Below are positions 24,629 through 35,085 of a stretch of DNA of 64,000 nucleotides, piece after piece (position 1 is the first letter of the stretch; every line of letters begins with the position of its first letter). The stretch is from Rhododendron vialii. Taxonomy: Eukaryota; Streptophyta; Magnoliopsida; Ericales; Ericaceae. A model generated the notes under the pieces. That model did not search any database. It saw only the letters and a program-made list of their open reading frames with translations, and was not told the DNA's origin. The position numbers and the translations under genes were made by a program. The DNA lies in assembly GCF_030253575.1 (NCBI RefSeq), contig NC_080560.1, forward strand, positions 10,102,501 through 10,166,500, written 5' to 3'.

Positions 24629-25738
24629 CTAGATGAAACCATTTCCTGGTTGCACTAAAACTAGGGATTCCATGAAAGTATAAGCTGAAAATGCATCCGA
24701 ACTCCCGGTATATCCAGTATTTGCAAAAGTTTTGGTCTCACAGTCGTAACAAAGTAGCCGATTGTCACTTGTCGATACCAGAACTTCACCATTTTCCCTA
24801 AATCCCCTTATCTGGTCTAACACTCCTGGAAGAGTAATAGTGTATAATTTAGCCCAAGATTCTGCTACTCCGTATTCTTTCATCACCCATATAGAAGAAG
24901 AACCCCCAGCCGAACTTCCATGACATAACACCGCCAGTGATTCTCCATATGACATAATGGACAGGCGCAATGGGCTTTCACTGACTAGAGCGGCAGGCAT
25001 CATCACAACAGAGAATGCTTGAGAACCCATATTGAACAACACTATCAAGCTACGGATACCATCATCGAAAGCTCTCATGTCAAGTGCAATCCAGTGTACG
25101 GATCCATTAACAAAAGCCGGAAACCAATCATCACACGCTAGGCAATGTGGATGACCAACAGAAGGGATGGATCTCCACGATCCTGTGCCCTGGGTGTAAA
25201 GCAAAACATTGGAAGGAAATTTCCGCGGCATTACATCCGCCATCTCGTAAACAATAAACACCACCATGTATTCATGAGTCTTGGGGTGGGCACCAAATCC
25301 CAAAACAAGCCTGCGACGAGAACTTTGTGGCAGAGAGGGCATGGGAAGAGTTACTGATTTCTTAATCGATGGGTTCCATAGAGTAACACACTGCGACAAA
25401 TCGGCATTGACCATACATAGCAAACCATTGCAACTACCCAGTATTGTATTATGCCCAAATGGGGTACTCAAAGGAAACTCCAGTTCAGAGAACTCGTCAC
25501 TAAATCTTTCATCGCCACGGCACAATAGATAGCGCTCTTTCTTTTCATCAAAATTGGAAGCCTTAAGGAGAAGGTTTTTAGTGTTTGTTGTACTGTGGTT
25601 GAGGTGTTTGGCGACGAAACTAGGGCTTGTTATGAGAGAGTGCCATGATTTGCATACGGATGTGAATCGAATCAGAGATTCTACAGGTAGTCTTACAAGA
25701 ATGTCAGCTAAAAGTTCAGTTGGTATGTAGTCCGACAT
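24629..25738 (-). CDS. F-box protein with FBA domain, copy 3
   Basis: 369 residues. F-box at 2-46 (PTELLADILVRLPVESLIRF, VCKSWH), followed by the same FBA landmarks (LLCMVN, WNPSIKKS, GFGAHPKTHEYM, GSWRSI, VNGSVHWIALD). It is the most diverged of the three: it has extra residues after the F-box (near 70-75, DERFSDE) and ends in GNGFI instead of the VLVKP end of copies 1 and 2. The start at MSDY (25738) is homologous to the other copies; the leader intron is about 25752-25830 with the same donor context. Likely an SCF receptor; target unknown. Confidence 0.9.
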   Translation of the reverse strand: MSDYIPTELLADILVRLPVESLIRFTSVCKSWHSLITSPSFVAKHLNHSTTNTKNLLLKASNFDEKKERYLLCRGDERFSDEFSELEFPLSTPFGHNTILGSCNGLLCMVNADLSQCVTLWNPSIKKSVTLPMPSLPQSSRRRLVLGFGAHPKTHEYMVVFIVYEMADVMPRKFPSNVLLYTQGTGSWRSIPSVGHPHCLACDDWFPAFVNGSVHWIALDMRAFDDGIRSLIVLFNMGSQAFSVVMMPAALVSESPLRLSIMSYGESLAVLCHGSSAGGSSSIWVMKEYGVAESWAKLYTITLPGVLDQIRGFRENGEVLVSTSDNRLLCYDCETKTFANTGYTGSSDAFSAYTFMESLVLVQPGNGFI

Positions 25739-26064
25739 TGTTCCCAAGGTCCTGCGATAAGAAGATACTCAACGGAAAAAACAAAGAGCCAAGGTTTTGA
25801 GAAAGAGGGAAAAGTTGGACGTGAACTTACAGAACTTGTGATGATCGATTAAAGCCCTAGGTTTTCGAGCTCGGCTATGATCGTTCGATTCGTCTCAATT
25901 TCTCTGATTTAACCCAGCATTTCAATGATCAAAGAAGTATAACTGAGGTGAGAGAGAAGTTACCAAACAAAACTGAGAGAGAGAGAGAGAGAGAGCGCGG
26001 TTTCCTTCGTTTCGCCACCTTTTTGCGTCTTTGTTCCGAAAGTTGGGCGTTTGGCACAACGTAA
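25739..26064. other. Leader and promoter region of F-box gene 3
   Basis: Contains the leader intron (25752-25830) and a GA tract (25,975-25,995). Homology to the upstream regions of copies 1 and 2 fades near 26,040, and a MULE-type element follows at 26,065. Confidence 0.5.
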
Positions 26065-26976
26065 GGGAATATTTCAAAATAGGCCCCAACCTTTACACTA
26101 AAATTTAATTAGACTCCCAACCTTTTAAAAACTTCAATTTTACTCCCAATATTATCTTCCGTTAATCAAAACGCCCCCTTCCGTCCGAATGACTAACGGA
26201 TTTCGTTAAAGGCTCCGTCAAATATCGTCCCGATCAAATTTTGATGATCTGAGCCGCTCAATGTGTTCAAAACGTGATTTTAAGGGTACTTAATAAAAAT
26301 CAGTAAAAAAAATGATAGCGAAGGGTTTCATCTGAACAATTTTTTATTGAATAGTTAAATAAAAAACTACTCAAATCAAGTCTTTTCCGGTCTTTTTTTT
26401 TTTTGCTGATTTCTCTCGGGTACTCTTAAAATCACGTTCTAAACACATTAAACGGCTCGGATCATCAAAATTCGATCAGAAAAAGGGAGGTGCAGACCGA
26501 AGCAAAATCCGGACGTCCGGACTTGAACAAAATCCTGATCGATCCGCACCTCCCATTTCCCAATCAAATTTCGATGATCTGAGCTGTTCAATATGATTAA
26601 AACATGATTTTAAGGGTACTAACAAGAAATCAGCAAAAAAAATGATCGGGAAGGGTTTCATTTGAACAGTTTTTTATTGAATTATTCAATAAAAAACTGT
26701 TCAAATGAAGCTTTTTCCGGTCTTCTTTTTTTTTTTGCTGATTTCTCGCGAATACTCTTAAAATAACATTTTGAACACATTGAGCGGCTCGGATCATCGA
26801 AATTCCATCGGGACGCTATTTAACGGAGCTTTTAACGAAATCCATTAGTCATTCGAACAGAATGGGGCGTTTTGATTAACGGAAGATAACATTGGAAGTA
26901 AAATTGAAGTTTTTACAAGATTAAGAGTCTAATTGAATTTTGGTTTAAAAGTTGGGAGTTATTTTGAAATTTTCCC
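26065..26976. mobile_element. MULE-type MITE built of two internal palindromes
   Basis: 912 bp flanked by a perfect 9 bp duplication acaacgtaa (26056-26064 and 26977-26985). Ends GGGAATATTTCAAAATA and, inverted, GGGAAAATTTCAAAATA. Inside are two tandem palindromic units (about 26,240-26,480 and 26,563-26,815), each with arms starting at gatgatctgag or gatcatc and a poly-A/poly-T core, separated by a smaller palindrome bounded by gggaggtgc/gcacctccc and centred on tccggacgtccgga. No coding capacity. Confidence 0.85.
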
Positions 26977-27018
26977 ACAACGTAAACAAATACGGCCGGA
27001 TGGCAAGCCCACCCAAAC

Positions 27019-27247
27019 GAGAAATTTTTTGGTGCGGGTGGTTATACCCACGTGGTACCCATTTAGTACATTCGGACCGTCTAATACTTTTTTGGACGGT
27101 TTGGATTGAAACTCTCTTTCTTCTTTTACCCCAACACTTTCTCTCTCATTTTTCTCTCTCCAAATTTGAGCCATCTAAAAACGTAATGGACAGCTCGGAT
27201 GCGCAGAGCGGACATCACGTAATACCCACCCGGCACTAAAAAATTTT
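27019..27247. mobile_element. Short TIR element, probably MULE-type MITE
   Basis: Inverted ends containing aaattttttggtgcgggtgg and, on the other side, cacccggcactaaaaaattt. Flanks acccaaacg and acccgaacg suggest a 9 bp duplication with one mismatch. The exact boundary may be off by a few bases. Confidence 0.6.
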
Positions 27248-27643
27248 CCCACCCGAACGTTGTTAACCGAACTGTTTGGTGCGATTTTTAACTAAAATTT
27301 TAACCATGATTTTGGTTATTGAATTTTAAAACCGGCCTCTTTAGTTACGATTTCGGTTTTAGGTGATAACCGAATCCAAAATCAAATCGAACCGTAACTG
27401 AACAGGAAGATAATTACATAACTACCCTCATATTTCATGTTATTTTGTTGTTTTGACAGTGAAATTTAGTGTCTTTGAACATTTGGTGTATTAGCTTGTT
27501 GCATTTTTAGATATTTTGTTGTTGGACAATAATTTTTGGTGCCTTTGAACCATCGGTGTAATAGTTTATTATTTTGTTGACTTTCAAAGATATTTTGTTG
27601 CTGAATATTTTGGGTCTTTTAACTCTATTAAAAATTTGAGTAC
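27248..27643. other. AT-rich repeat-like DNA, left of palindrome
   Basis: Repeated motifs of the type ggttttggtt, aaccgaa and aaccgtaac, with matching inverted-sense motifs at 28,026-28,225. The two stretches may be one older element split by the palindrome. No gene. Confidence 0.35.
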
Positions 27644-28025
27644 TGCTATATACACCGACCATTTTGGACCGAAACCGTACCGACGGCCGCGCGCGGCCGT
27701 CTCCGGCCACCGAACGGCCGATCCGAGCCGTCCAAAAATTTAAAAAAAAAAAACCGAGGGGCCCAACGCGGGAATCAACGTCATCCGATGTGTGTAGGGT
27801 GCTTGATCTAAACACCCTATTTTTCGTGTATACATATATACACGAAAAATAGGGTGTTTAGATCAAGCACCCTACACACATCGGATGACGTTGATTCCCG
27901 CGTTAGGCCCCTCGGTTTTTTTTTTTTAAATTTTTGGACGGCTCGGATCGGCCGTCCGGTGGCCGGAGACGGCCGTGCGCGGCCGTCGGTACGGTTTCGG
28001 TCCAAAAATGGTCGGTACACATAGG
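27644..28025. mobile_element. Near-perfect 380 bp foldback element
   Basis: Two arms of about 190 bp pair around a centre at 27,834/27,835 (cgtgtata...tatacacg). By eye only three mismatches, all transitions, plus one length difference in a short A/T run. The arms carry GC-rich blocks (gacggccg..cggccgtc) and a 12 bp A or T run. No convincing target duplication was found. The mirror-image 60-codon frames on both strands are by-products of the palindrome. Confidence 0.85.
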
Positions 28026-28304
28026 ATTTTTCTAAAAATTTTGACCTCCGGTTGCGGTGAAGTGAAAATTCATATTGAACTGAAAACCGTGGTTTTGGTT
28101 ATGGTTTAGATAAAATAAAAACAGCTGATTATGATTATGGTTATGGTTTTGATTTTGGTTTTAGATAGTTATTTTGGTTTTAGTTTTGCCATTAACTGTA
28201 CCAAATTGTTGCCATCTCAACTATGCCCAGCCCATAAGGCCTAACACCAACATATGTATTGATCTTACCTTGGTCACGTAATAATCCTGTAAAATGTCAT
28301 GCGC

Positions 28305-28740
28305 TTCTACGTTCTTTCAGTCTTCACATTCCGCTCACATTCTTAGTCCTCACTCTCGCAAGTTTTAGTTGCTTGAGATTGATTTAAAGACGTTTTCGCA
28401 CTTGTGCTGACTCACGCGAAAGCGATTATGTGACTTGGGATCCACCTGAGAGCGGGAGCGCTAGACATTTTTAAAGAATTATGAGAACTTAGGGTAATTC
28501 TTTAAAAATGTCTAGCGCTCCCCTAAGTCTCATAATCCTTTAAAAATGTCTAGCGCTCCCACTCGACCCCCCTAAGTCTCATAATCCTTTAAAAATGTCT
28601 AGCGCTCCCTCTCTCAATCGTCACACTTTGCTTATGGTCTCAATCCTCGCTCTCACAAATTTTAATAGTCTGAGATGTATTTTAAAGACGTTTTCACAAT
28701 CACTCAAGTGTGAATTATGTGACTTAGTCCAACCCAAAGC
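28305..28740. repeat. Nested duplication: flanking direct repeats around tandem and inverted copies
   Basis: About 28,305-28,455 and 28,605-28,740 are diverged direct repeats (tcacattc/tcacactt, ctcgc or ctcac, ttaaagacgttttc, ttatgtgactta). Between them, ctaagtctcataatc plus tttaaaaatgtctagcgctccc occurs three times in tandem (near 28,493, 28,532 and 28,571), and a further copy is inverted at about 28,450-28,490. No coding frame. Confidence 0.7.
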
Positions 28741-29070
28741 TGAATTCATTGATATTTGGCTTTGCAAGGAGCAGTTTTATTTATTTAGATAAGATGGTGG
28801 GTTACACAAAAACATGGGCGAGCCATATAAAGAACATTTAAAAAAAAGAAAAAGAAGAGGCATTGGTGTACAATTTATGTTTTCTCTTTAAAAAAAAAAA
28901 AAGGCATTGAGCCCATTTTATGTACTCTCATACTGTTTATTTTGTAAATTTTCTCTATGTATGAAAAAATGCTCTTAGTCGTTTATCGAGTTTACTAGTT
29001 TACGCTTAGCTAAAAATTAATCAAAAGTTTGCATATCCAATTGAAAATTATTTTTTACTACAGAATCATA
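28741..29070. other. AT-rich intergenic DNA
   Basis: Nothing recognisable beyond short A runs. Confidence 0.5.
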
Positions 29071-29306
29071 CTCCCTCTATCCCCATTCTTTAGTCTCTTT
29101 TGGAAGCTCGTGCCGCTTTCCAACTGATTATATTTTGCAATCTATAATTTTTAGGTGATTTTAGAAAACATCATTTAAAAGAACTCATTAAGATCTATCA
29201 AATAAGATTCATATTACATGTAAATGGGATTACCAATTAAAAATTATAATTAGTTTTTTATCCGATTGTGATGGGGCGAGGGATAAGAGAATGGAAACAG
29301 AGGGAG
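29071..29306. mobile_element. Stowaway-like MITE
   Basis: 236 bp, ends ctccctctatcccc and, inverted, ctccctctgtttcc, flanked by TA (29069-29070 and 29307-29308). AT-rich interior. Confidence 0.8.
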
Positions 29307-29348
29307 TAACATATGTAATCCATGCAGGACTGATACAAGAGGTGTCGA

Positions 29349-29980
29349 CAGGGGTGGAGCCATGGTTTTCAATAAATGAGGTCAAAAATTTGAACTATGT
29401 ATGATTCATTTTTCTAGTTGCTAATTGAAAGAAAACAATTAGATTAACAAGTTAATCAAAAAGTAGATATATATTAATAACAAAGTAATGTTGCTTCGAT
29501 TCACAATTGACCTCGACGACTTTTCATATTTTGGAAACGATGGATAATAGTCTCGTTTGTAATGGTTTCAAAAATATCTTTATCTATATATACAACTAAA
29601 CTATCATGCATCTATTGGGTCACACATACGATTTCGAAGCCTACTCTTTACAATCTTCATAGCAAAAAATGCTCTCTCTACAATCTTCATAGCAAAAAAT
29701 GCTCTCTCTACAATGAAGATTCTCCAGAAAGGCAGAAACGTAGGAAACCTAGTTTTTTTCGAAAGGCAGAAATTGACGTTTGGGGATTTTGTAGGTGGTG
29801 ATTCTATTTTGACCCCTTTTTTTTCTAAGTACAAAATCCTTATATGGATTGGGGCAAAAATAAAATTTAAAGTTGGGTCAAATGAGTAAAAATGAGGTAA
29901 AAATTATACATATCTCTAAGAAAATTTGGGAGGCAGTAAGGTCAGCTGCCTCTCCTTATCTCTTACTGCCTCCGCCCCTG
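29349..29980. mobile_element. Non-autonomous hAT element
   Basis: 632 bp with ends CAGGGGTGGAG and, inverted, CAGGGGCGGAG, the classic hAT terminus, and an 8 bp duplication ggtgtcga at 29341-29348 and 29981-29988. It contains a tandem repeat of a unit including caatcttcatagcaaaaaat (near 29,650-29,710). No transposase. Confidence 0.88.
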
Positions 29981-29988
29981 GGTGTCGA

Positions 29989-30885
29989 AGGTGCTCAGGC
30001 TTCTGTACAACTCCAAAGATTATCACTAATTTTTTAAATTTTTTTAGGTGAATTTGAAAACGATCTATTAAATTGGTCCTTTCAAGTCTTCAGAGTAAAT
30101 AATTTCGTAACATTCTTATATGCGTATGAGAAAAATCACATAATTAAAATTTTAATCAACCGCTTAATTTTTTATCGCGTATTGATTGCTCAATTTTTTT
30201 TTATCAAGTATAAATACGTGCAGTGCATACATAATAAGATCGAATTCTGTGTCCGCCACGAAATTTTTACAACACTAAAGAGATCACTCATTCGTAGTCG
30301 AATTTCGAGTGACGTACCAAACACAACATAAATATTACTGTACTAGAAAAAAAAATTGCACATGTCGCACTCGCATCGCCATCCTATTATTCCACATCAA
30401 AATACTAAAAAATGCCGGCTAATCACTGCTAACAGAATAACCGAAATTCCCTCCGTCGTTATCTCCGTTTGCCCAACGTCTCTCAATGCTAATCACTAGT
30501 GATTAGCCCAATCCTTCAAAATCATAATCTTCATACCCAATTTACCCCTAACTTTTCTCCACAAATCGGCCGGCCCGCAAAGCCCATTTCAGTAATCTCC
30601 CAAAGCCAGCCGTCGTCATCCGCCGGCTATGTTCTGCAGGACTTGTTTCTTGCCGCCTCTTCCCAAGCATTTGTTTTCCTTCTCATCCATTTCCGAAACA
30701 GTCAACTACTCTCTCTCTCTCGCGTAAATTCTCTTGATAGATTGTTAAGACTTGTGAAGCCTGATTCTATTTAAGTGCGCTTCTCTTTTTGTTGCTTGGA
30801 GATTCACGTAAAAATTTCTGTCTCTTTTCTTGTTTTTCACGTGTTGTGTTTGTTTGTTGGTTTGACCGATTTCTCGACGCAAGCC
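29989..30885. promoter_or_regulatory. Upstream region and leader of the QWRF gene
   Basis: Non-coding. About 30,240-30,490 has a diverged second copy at 44,640-44,905 (shared: acagaataaccgaaatt, ttgcccaacgtct, gtcgaatttcgag-like). CT-rich leader sequence (ctctctctctcgcg) lies at about 30,711-30,724. Start and TATA positions are not assigned. Confidence 0.4.
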
Positions 30886-33800
30886 ATGAATTCGGACAGC
30901 GAAACAGGGCATCCCCATGGATCTCCGAAGCTGCGCCGGCCCAAGTCTCGAGACGTCAGCTCTCGGTATCTCTCTCAGAGCTCTCTCTCCTCGCCCGAAA
31001 GAAAATTCGATCTCCCGTCTCCGAGACAGACTCTCTCTCCCAGACAGAAACCGCCCAGATCGTCCAACGATACTAGAAGGCAGAGAAGCTTCGGCGGCAG
31101 CAGTGACGACGACAGCGGATTAATCCGTGGACTATGGCCCGCCCCAACTCCGATAAAAACTTCTTCTTCGAGTAAAAAGCTGGACACTTTCGGTGATTAT
31201 CTAGGAAAGGAGCGACTCAAAGACCTCAAAATCGACAACAAGAACAACGAAGTGAAACAAAACATCGAGAATCCTCTGTTTGAGTACGAGATGACCGGGG
31301 GGAAAATCGCGAAAGAGAATCACAAATCTTTTTTTGGTGGGTCGATGAGGTTAGGATTTCCACGGCGATCGTCGAAGACACCGGCGAGTAAGTCTTCGTA
31401 TTACTCGCCGAATTTATCAGGTAATGAAACAGGTATAGCTCCCGGGAGATTTTCAGTTGACGAAACTACCCTCCGCCGGAGATCACTCGGTCCGGCATCA
31501 GATACCGCAGACTCGGGGTCCGAGTGCAGCGACGTAAGCTCCGGCTACAGGTCTGGCTTCAGCGGAAAGACCCCAGGGAAAAACCCATCTCTGGGGTCTT
31601 TCAAGAGTCCCACGGCGAATGCTAGAAGGTTCTGTATAAACTTTATATCCAATCTAAAAACTTAAACTATGTATTACTTGATACTCTCGTTACCTTACCT
31701 GCAGTTTGTTTTGAGGTCTGTCACGTGACTCTCACGTGTAATCTCTCTTTATGTTAATTTTAGAATGATCGTGCCTTTTTTTGTTGGGTCAGTCATCGTG
31801 AGTCATGAAGTGTGGAAGCAAGTTTTTTTTTTTGGGCTTAGGGCGGAATTATGAAAACTTTATATCCAACCTAAAAGCTTAAAGTATGTATTCCTTGACA
31901 GGTCCGGTGTCGAAGTTTCGTCAAAGTATTTACAAGATTTAAGAGCCAAAACACGAGTCGGGACGCCAGATCCGAACGTCCCGATTCTGAGTTCTTTAGA
32001 CAAGTCTCCGAGTATACGTACTTCGAAGAGTTCGGCCGTATATGGCGGCGGTCCAGCAGCACCGAAGTGGGCGATGTCGCCGGGAAGAGAGGTGTTGCCG
32101 CCAGTCGATAGCAGGGGAAAGCCGCCGCCGGCGTTTTCAAACTTGAGGCCGAAAGGGAAAGGGGTGGGGGATTTGTTGAGCAAGGGGTTGGGTTTGTTTA
32201 AAGGTAAGAAGTCTACAGCGGCGGCAGCCGAAGCGACCGATGGTGGTTCAGCACCTGTCGCTTCGGCGGTGGTTGGTGGTTTGGCGGTGGGGTATGGTGG
32301 TGGGGAGTCTGTTCATGAGCTTCGTTTGATGGATACCCGATTGATTCAGTGGAGTTTTGTGAATGCTAGAGGAGCTTTTGTGAATCTGAGCATGACTAAC
32401 AAAGCAGAGGTTTATATTATTTTTTGATCTACTAATCAATAGTTTTTACAATAATTCTAAGTACCCAAAAAATATACCCGAAATTACTCCGAAAAGGTAA
32501 ATCAACGGTACAGATTCACTGTACCATTGATTTACTGAATCTGTACCGTTAATTTACCTTTTCGGAATAATTTCAAAATTTATTTTCTGTGTACCAAACT
32601 TGCTCTAGTTTTTATGGAGCATGTTTGGAGGCAGCTTTTTTCTTTTTCAAAACATTTATTACTATGCATTATTTTCATTTTTTGGCGATTCTAAAGAGAT
32701 GATATCTCTTAATTAAAGAAATCAAATGAAATATGAAAAGAGAGAACTAAAAACGAAATAAACATTATTTATGAAATTAATCAAGTTTTATGTCTAAAAA
32801 GTAAAAATCTCTAAATTGAAGAAATTTGAAAAGAGAGCACTAAAAATGACAACATGATATTTTATTTGAAAAATAGCTTTCTAAGTAGTAGTTTTTTTTT
32901 TTTACTTGAATATCTGTTATTCTTCGACTAAAATTCCATGTCACGTAAAATTGGTGGGAAATCCATTACAATAAAAATTCAAATATCAAGAAGTGATTTC
33001 AGCATTAGCGCGATCTCTCTACAACAAACATATACACAATTGTCGAACGGAAAACTACATGATTTCACAAAGCAACTATTTTCATGTTATTTGCATAAGA
33101 TGATCCTCATTTTGACATTCTTATACTTCTCTACCAGGTTCAGATTCGAGTGGTAGTCCTGACTAACACATTTCACCTTTGTGATTCTACAGAGCAAATT
33201 TATAGGTGCATGGCATAGTATTACAAAGTTGCAACATTCTGTGGTACAAAAGAAGCTACAACTTGACAAAGAGAAGCTTGAGATGAAGCTGAGTTTTATT
33301 CTTCACTCCCATGTCAGTATTTCACACCACCCGAATTCTCGTGATTGTACGCTTAAAGTTCAAACTACATTGTTAGACAAGTTAAATGTGTATACTTTGT
33401 TACCTAATGAATGTCTAGGTTGCCGGTTAACTCCGTGAAAGTAATCATTTTTTGGACAAATAAGCCAAAAAAATAAAAATAAATAAAGCTAAATGGGTTG
33501 TTATTCAAAATACTTATCAAGCACTATCGAGTAACTTTTTTAAAGCAAATAAGTTAGATTATAAGTACCAGCAAACGGGGTCTCTAAACTACACTACTGC
33601 ATTATTGCATTCATTGAACCTTGTTCTTCATTTCCGGGTTCAGTATTTTATTAACTTACGATTGTTTGATCAATAACACTCTTCGAAAGTTCACAAATGT
33701 TGAAAATAATGGTATGTACGGGTTTGAATGTGCTCTCGTGTAGATCAAGTCATTGGAGGCTTGGGGAGACATCCAAGCACAAAACCTATCAGCAGTTTCA

Positions 33801-35085
33801 GGCGCCAAAGACAGTTTTCACTCTGCCATTTGCAGAGTACCCCTTGTGGATGGTGCAAAGGTGGTAAGTAAAGCTAATTGTTGAAGTTTTGAGAAATTTT
33901 TTTGATGTAATGAGTGATAATGAGTGGAGAGAGATAGATAGAGAAACCATGTGAAAAGACAAAGTGAAAAAACATTTTTTTTTCCCCTAAAGAAAGTTCA
34001 AAATGGAAATGTACTTTTCTATTCGCAACATCTAGTGTTTTCACTTGATGCAGTGACAAGTGAAAACGACATTTTCGTGTGTTCTGTTTTCTACCTTGTT
34101 TCGCAAAACGAATTTTTCGGAACCAAAATAAAATAAACGAGTCAAAGATGTTTTTGCTTTGTTATGATTTTATCTTTTCTGGAAAAAGAATGAACCAATC
34201 GGTTCGTTGTTCATGTTAAGGAACATTTAGCGTTTAACCGACACCCCTAAACTTGCAGATGGATCCACATTCAGCTTACTTGGCACTTCAACATGCTGCA
34301 AATCTTGCGACATCCATAAATTCAATGTTATACACAATTTCACCAACGGTGAGATGTGTATCTCTCTTCTTGTTTTGCCTTTTCGTTTGTTATGTTTGCG
34401 TATTTGAGGAGCCTGAGGACAATAATACGATGTGGTACCGCAAAATGATTATGTTAAACAGGCGAAGAAGACAATAACACTGATTTCGGAATTAGCAAAG
34501 GTAGTCAGACAAGAAAAAGCTCTTTTGCAAGAATTCTTGGAGCTTTTGAGGATCATTTCCACGTTAGAGGTAAACGAAGATGCATATGTGTTTGTTTGGA
34601 GGATTAGTTATTTCATAAGGCCATAAACATAACTGTGTTCTCTTTGACAGATATAAGTAACGATTTAATGCTGCATTCATAAATAAGGAAATGTTTTGAG
34701 CAATCTCTCTTCTTTTTCTTTCGTCCTTCTTCACGCGAAACTATAAAACCATCATATATAAATATCAACAATTGAGTCTTTTATTACACGCACGAAAGGG
34801 TAATTTTGAATTTCACATGATAGAGATAATAAGGGAGCGAATTCGGATAAAAGGGGAGTGTTAAAACAATTTTTACGAGAACGGATTGTTGTCTTAGAAT
34901 GCTACTATGTACCAAATGGAGTGGCTCAGTTTCCTGGACACAATCAAACACAAGGGTCAATGAAGCACATACTAATATGCATTTCTTGCTGTACAAAGTT
35001 ACAGATTCTGAACGCTGGTTTTTTGGATTTGAATTTGCAGATTCAGGAGAGGAGCTTGAAGTGTAGTTTGATTCAAATAAAATGA
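30886..35085 (+). CDS. QWRF motif-containing protein (AUG8/EDE1 family), seven exons
   Basis: Exons by reading frame, splice signals and family order: 30886-31628, 31902-32409, 33193-33312, 33744-33863, 34259-34348, 34462-34569, 35041-35085; total 1,734 nt, 577 residues. The N-terminal half is basic, Ser/Pro-rich and disordered (RRPKSRDVSSRYL near residue 17), as in the microtubule-binding region of this family. The C-terminal half is helical, with LRLMDTRLIQWSFVNARGAF at the family motif, here QWSF rather than QWRF, and later blocks SLEAWG and RVPLVDGAK. The family includes augmin subunit 8, EDE1 and SCO3, which bind microtubules. All introns are GT-AG; introns 2-6 are phase 0. The start is the first ATG in frame after a CT-rich leader. 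It may correspond to Arabidopsis QWRF3 (At2g20815), judged from memory and gene order. Confidence 0.88.
32455..32606. mobile_element. Small foldback MITE in QWRF intron 2
   Basis: Strong stem-loop: ccgaaaaggtaaatcaacgg pairs with ccgttaatttaccttttcgg across about 32,490-32,570, with outer pairing gtaccca/tgtacc. Intronic and non-coding. Confidence 0.6.

Noticed and set aside
27507-28020. Mirror-image open frames on both strands
   Set aside because: By-product of the palindrome; the same peptide appears from both arms.
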